A DNA stretch of 64,000 nucleotides from Clavelina lepadiformis. Lineage: Eukaryota; Chordata; Ascidiacea; Aplousobranchia; Clavelinidae. The notes beneath the pieces were generated by a model. It made no database searches. It saw only the letters and a program-made list of their open reading frames with translations, and was not told where the DNA came from. A program made the position numbers and the translations under genes. Numbering within the stretch: position 1 is the stretch's first letter; every line of letters begins with the position of its first letter. Shown here piece by piece: positions 61,358 to 64,000 of the stretch. Location of the stretch: contig NC_135241.1 of NCBI RefSeq assembly GCF_947623445.1, positions 23,314,501 to 23,378,500 on the forward strand, in the 5' to 3' direction.

Positions 61358-62252
61358 AATTCTGTATTGTACAGTGTACACCTATGCTAGTTAACCTTAT
61401 ATCAGGTATAGTATATATTTAGATCCGCGATACTGAACAACTATGTTTCGTTGTTATATGGCGACAAACTGGAATTATTTTGCCTTTATTACTTTGCTTT
61501 ATTTTTCTTCAAGGTAGCCTACTAACCTATTTTCATAACCTAGTTACATAACCTACTTTGTGAAACTTGTTATTGATAGAATAATTGTTAATTGAACACT
61601 ACTTACCTGCTTGTCTATGGGCTTCGTTCTTACTGAAACGTTTCCAAAATCCAAATGTACTTGAGGCAATTTCGCTTTTGGTGTTTCAGTGTGTTTTATA
61701 GTATCTTGGTACGCGGCGATTTTACATCAAATACCCAACCGCCTCGGTCTAACAGTAATCCTAAGCTGGAAAGCCACGTTTCGTCTTCGATTCTGTGCTG
61801 TGTTATACCCTGCATGTTTTTTCAATCTTTTTTCGCATTCTTATACTTTTGTCCACTAATGTTTGTGAACAATACATGTATTTTTATTAAATTTTATGTG
61901 TTTAGGCAGAGCGTAATTTTATCACAGAATAAATTGAATCAAGTTTTCGTTTACAGCGAAACTCACTGCGCATAATACTATCTTTCGTTTTCTTATTTCT
62001 TTTATTTTCAGGGAACACCTTTTAGTTGCTTAAAGTTTGCTCAGCAAAAAGTTAATGCGATATTAAACTAATTACCACAGCTTATATTTTCAAGTCACTT
62101 ATAACTCATTAAACTTGCACTGAAGCAGATTTTTCCAACTGAAACCGCACGCTTGTCATAAGTTCACTGAACAATATAAGTACGATTTATGGAAAGATCA
62201 TTTAAGCAAGATTAAGATATCAACTCATTAAGTGGCATTTTCTTGTTTAAAA
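61358..62252 (+). other. AT-rich stretch with no recognised feature
   Basis: No convincing gene, tRNA or transposon end was found. A 106-codon + frame at 61655-61975 has no recognisable motif and looks like chance. A short run of related CCTA-type words lies at about 61517-61558. Confidence 0.5.
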
Positions 62253-62572
62253 CAGTGGTTCACAACTGCAGGTCTGCGTAAACTTTTTGCCAGTTCGCAA
62301 AGTATCTTACTTTCTGCCAAGCTAGTATTAATATGGACTCATAAGCATTGCAAAGTTGTTACTCCCTGAAAAACTCATTTCACGGCTGTCAGATTCACAG
62401 CAGTAAAACTGGCGTATCTCGCCTTTGTTGATACCGCAAACGCAACAACAACTTTGGTTAACAAAAATGTGACACATATATGTTGTATTAACTACGATCT
62501 TTTGTTGCCGGTCAGTAAACATTTTTTTTAATCTGTACCGGTCCTCCGGTGTAGAAAGGTTGGAAACCACTG
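62253..62572 (+). mobile_element. hAT-type MITE, 320 bp
   Basis: Ends are CAGTGGTTCACAAC on the left and, on the complement of the right, CAGTGGTTTCCAACC, the classic hAT-type terminal repeat. The flanks are a perfect 8-bp target duplication, GTTTAAAA at 62245-62252 and 62573-62580. The right subterminal part has the CACCGGAGGACCGG-like box common in hAT MITEs. It has no transposase. The perfect duplication suggests a fairly recent insertion, or simply little decay. Confidence 0.9.
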
Positions 62573-62651
62573 GTTTAAAAGAATAACGATTTCAAATAGC
62601 ATCATTTTACAAACACCTCCACTTGCTTTTGATGATAAAGATTCATTCATC

Positions 62652-62657
62652 TTTATT
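62652..62657 (-). promoter_or_regulatory. Candidate poly(A) signal AATAAA
   Basis: AATAAA on the minus strand, about 170 nt after the stop codon of the oxygenase gene. It is the nearest canonical hexamer after the stop. The cleavage site is not visible. Confidence 0.5.
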
Positions 62658-62753
62658 AATTTTAAATATTGTCTCAAGTGATATTTTAGAGTCCATTACA
62701 GGGAGAATGTTCAATGAAATGAAGGTTTTGCATATTCTTTTTATACACCTTTG

Positions 62754-62769
62754 ACAACAACAACAACAA
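62754..62769 (+). repeat. Short (CAA)n microsatellite
   Basis: About five CAA repeats, lying in the inferred 3' UTR of the minus-strand oxygenase gene. Confidence 0.7.
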
Positions 62770-62828
62770 ACAATTCACCATTAAAAGAATTATTAACGTG
62801 GATTTTCTGGGAAATCTGCAGGCTCACT

Positions 62829-64000
62829 TCACATTGAAGAATTGTTGCCTACTTTTGGCGGAATGACGTCATAACCAAGCTTCCTTCCAAGAACTAGATA
62901 TTTGCTCTTGACATGATCCAGACGCAAGTAGGTTCCCTATTATCATAATTAGAAATATTATGTAATCACTTTTATAAAAGTATTGTTAATAAAGCAATTT
63001 TGTGGACATGGGAACGGATACTAAAAGCTTACTACACTCGTCTGAGGTGTGTCCGAGTTACAATTAAACCACTTACTCGTAAATGACGGACACCGCCATT
63101 GCTTTTGTAAGCGTCTCTGGCGTGCACCATTCTTCTGTTATTGAAAATTATCATATCTCCAGCGGAAAGTTTAAATTTGTACTAGAAATTGGAAGAATAT
63201 TCACAAATGCCCCGAACAATGCATGGTTAATAAAGTGGGGCACATACCATAGAATAGAGTGTGTAATAAGTCTAGTGGTCGTAATGTGTCGACACCTGTA
63301 ATTCTTTTCTCCGTATTATCTCCATCATTTTGTTATGGGCTTTATAATATCTTTCCACATCTCTCTCACGAACTTGCAATGTTGAATGTGTTCCTGGCTG
63401 CCATACACAGCCGACTACCTTCAGAGATAAGTATCTGTTATCGCACGAGTCTTAATCCATGACCAATTTATTACCGTAAGTTCTCAGCATATGTTACCTT
63501 TCCAAAATAGTCCAAAGTAATGTGAGGTTTCTGGTGCTCCAAGTACACTGGTTCGATGCTGGTCGGATTATATTCCACTTGGCACCAAGTTGCCGGAACC
63601 TCAACAAATGTTTGAAAATCTTCCAGCGATTCTTTTCGCATAATTTCCACTGCCTCAAACATATCAACCATGGTGGAGTCTCCGCCGGTAACAACTGAAT
63701 CAAATCTTAAAATCAAAAGCATTTATAAACCTATTTTTGTTTTCATTCGGTAATTCCGATGCTTTATAAAATTTGATAATTTCCAATGATGATAAATCAT
63801 CTTACAAGCCTCAATAATGTTTTCTTGGTCTAAAGTTATGCGAAACTATATCTTTAGCTTTTACGAACCTGAATGCATGCAAAAGCAGTAATCCAGGAGC
63901 TGTTTCATAAGTGGGTTGGTCTTGATGTAGCGGAAGCGCTATTGGGAAATAAGAGCCGTTGTCAACTCCAGTGTCCATCACATTCCAAACCTTGTTTTCA
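62829..64000 (-). CDS. gamma-butyrobetaine / trimethyllysine dioxygenase-like oxygenase, last five exons
   Basis: Fe(II)/2-oxoglutarate-dependent hydroxylase of the TauD/TfdA type; BBOX1 and TMLHE relatives act in carnitine synthesis. Minus-strand exons: 64000 (cut by edge)-63869, 63705-63498, 63418-63296, 63181-63077, 62936-62829 with stop. All four introns (163, 79, 114, 140 nt) are GT-AG and keep one frame, giving about 224 C-terminal residues. The first exon has the iron-binding H-x-D as LHQDQP, then LLLLHAF joined to TGGDSTMVD. The fourth has KFKLSAGDMIIF, the distal iron histidine in MVHAR, and RHL, matching the 2OG-binding Arg region of BBOX1. The last exon (GTYLRLDHVKSKY) matches the family's C-terminal DxxxSR segment with a longer tail. 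Substrate cannot be settled: the family is expanded in invertebrates. The N-terminal domain lies outside the window. Confidence 0.85.

Noticed and set aside
61655-61975. 106-codon + frame in the gap right of the array
   Set aside because: AT-rich, no recognisable domain, no splice or start context that stands out.
62328-62570. 80-codon minus-strand frame
   Set aside because: It lies inside the hAT MITE and shows no transposase motif.
63083-63462. Two + strand frames
   Set aside because: They lie opposite exons of the oxygenase gene, whose splice sites and conserved residues support the minus strand.

Overview
The window comes from an animal nuclear genome, probably an invertebrate. The clues are a LINE reverse transcriptase, a pogo-like and a hAT-type DNA transposon, animal-type serine tRNA genes, and a host gene with short GT-AG introns (79 to 163 nt). 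No species can be named from the sequence alone.

Layout. (1) 1 to about 2005: the 3' part of an L1/Tx1-like LINE with a long open reverse transcriptase frame, ending in an A-rich tail that runs straight into tRNA spacer. (2) 2078 to about 61357: a giant head-to-tail array of 82-nt tRNA-Ser genes on a 156/157-bp unit, all on the + strand. By hand I count about 256 full-length copies, plus ten that are split in two and one degenerate edge copy. About 181 carry anticodon AGA, 43 TGA, 30 CGA and 2 AGT. So AGA (with inosine), TGA and CGA, which between them read all four TCN serine codons, share one array. (3) The array is interrupted ten times by the same ~1.75-kb nested insertion. An outer element with TTAA target duplication sits in the D-loop of a tRNA gene, and inside it is a ~1.3-kb internally deleted pogo/Tigger-like transposon with TA duplication. 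It keeps only the transposase C-terminal tail. All ten copies share the break point, so one nested insertion was multiplied with the array. (4) 61358 to 62252: AT-rich sequence with no recognised feature. (5) 62253 to 62572: a hAT-type MITE with a perfect 8-bp target duplication. (6) 62829 to 64000, minus strand: the last five exons of a gamma-butyrobetaine / trimethyllysine dioxygenase-like Fe(II)/2-oxoglutarate oxygenase, running off the right edge.

The array behaves like a satellite under concerted evolution. The outermost insertion copies (1 and 10) share bases that interior copies have lost, copies 5 to 8 form a subgroup, an ~8.6-kb segment is duplicated 12275 bp away, and 9- to 13-unit higher-order repeats step through 22 to 31 kb. 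Most tRNA copies keep paired stems and internal Pol III promoter boxes, so many could be functional, but expression cannot be judged here. The short 'proteins' that can be translated from the array are tRNA sequence read in frame and are not genes.
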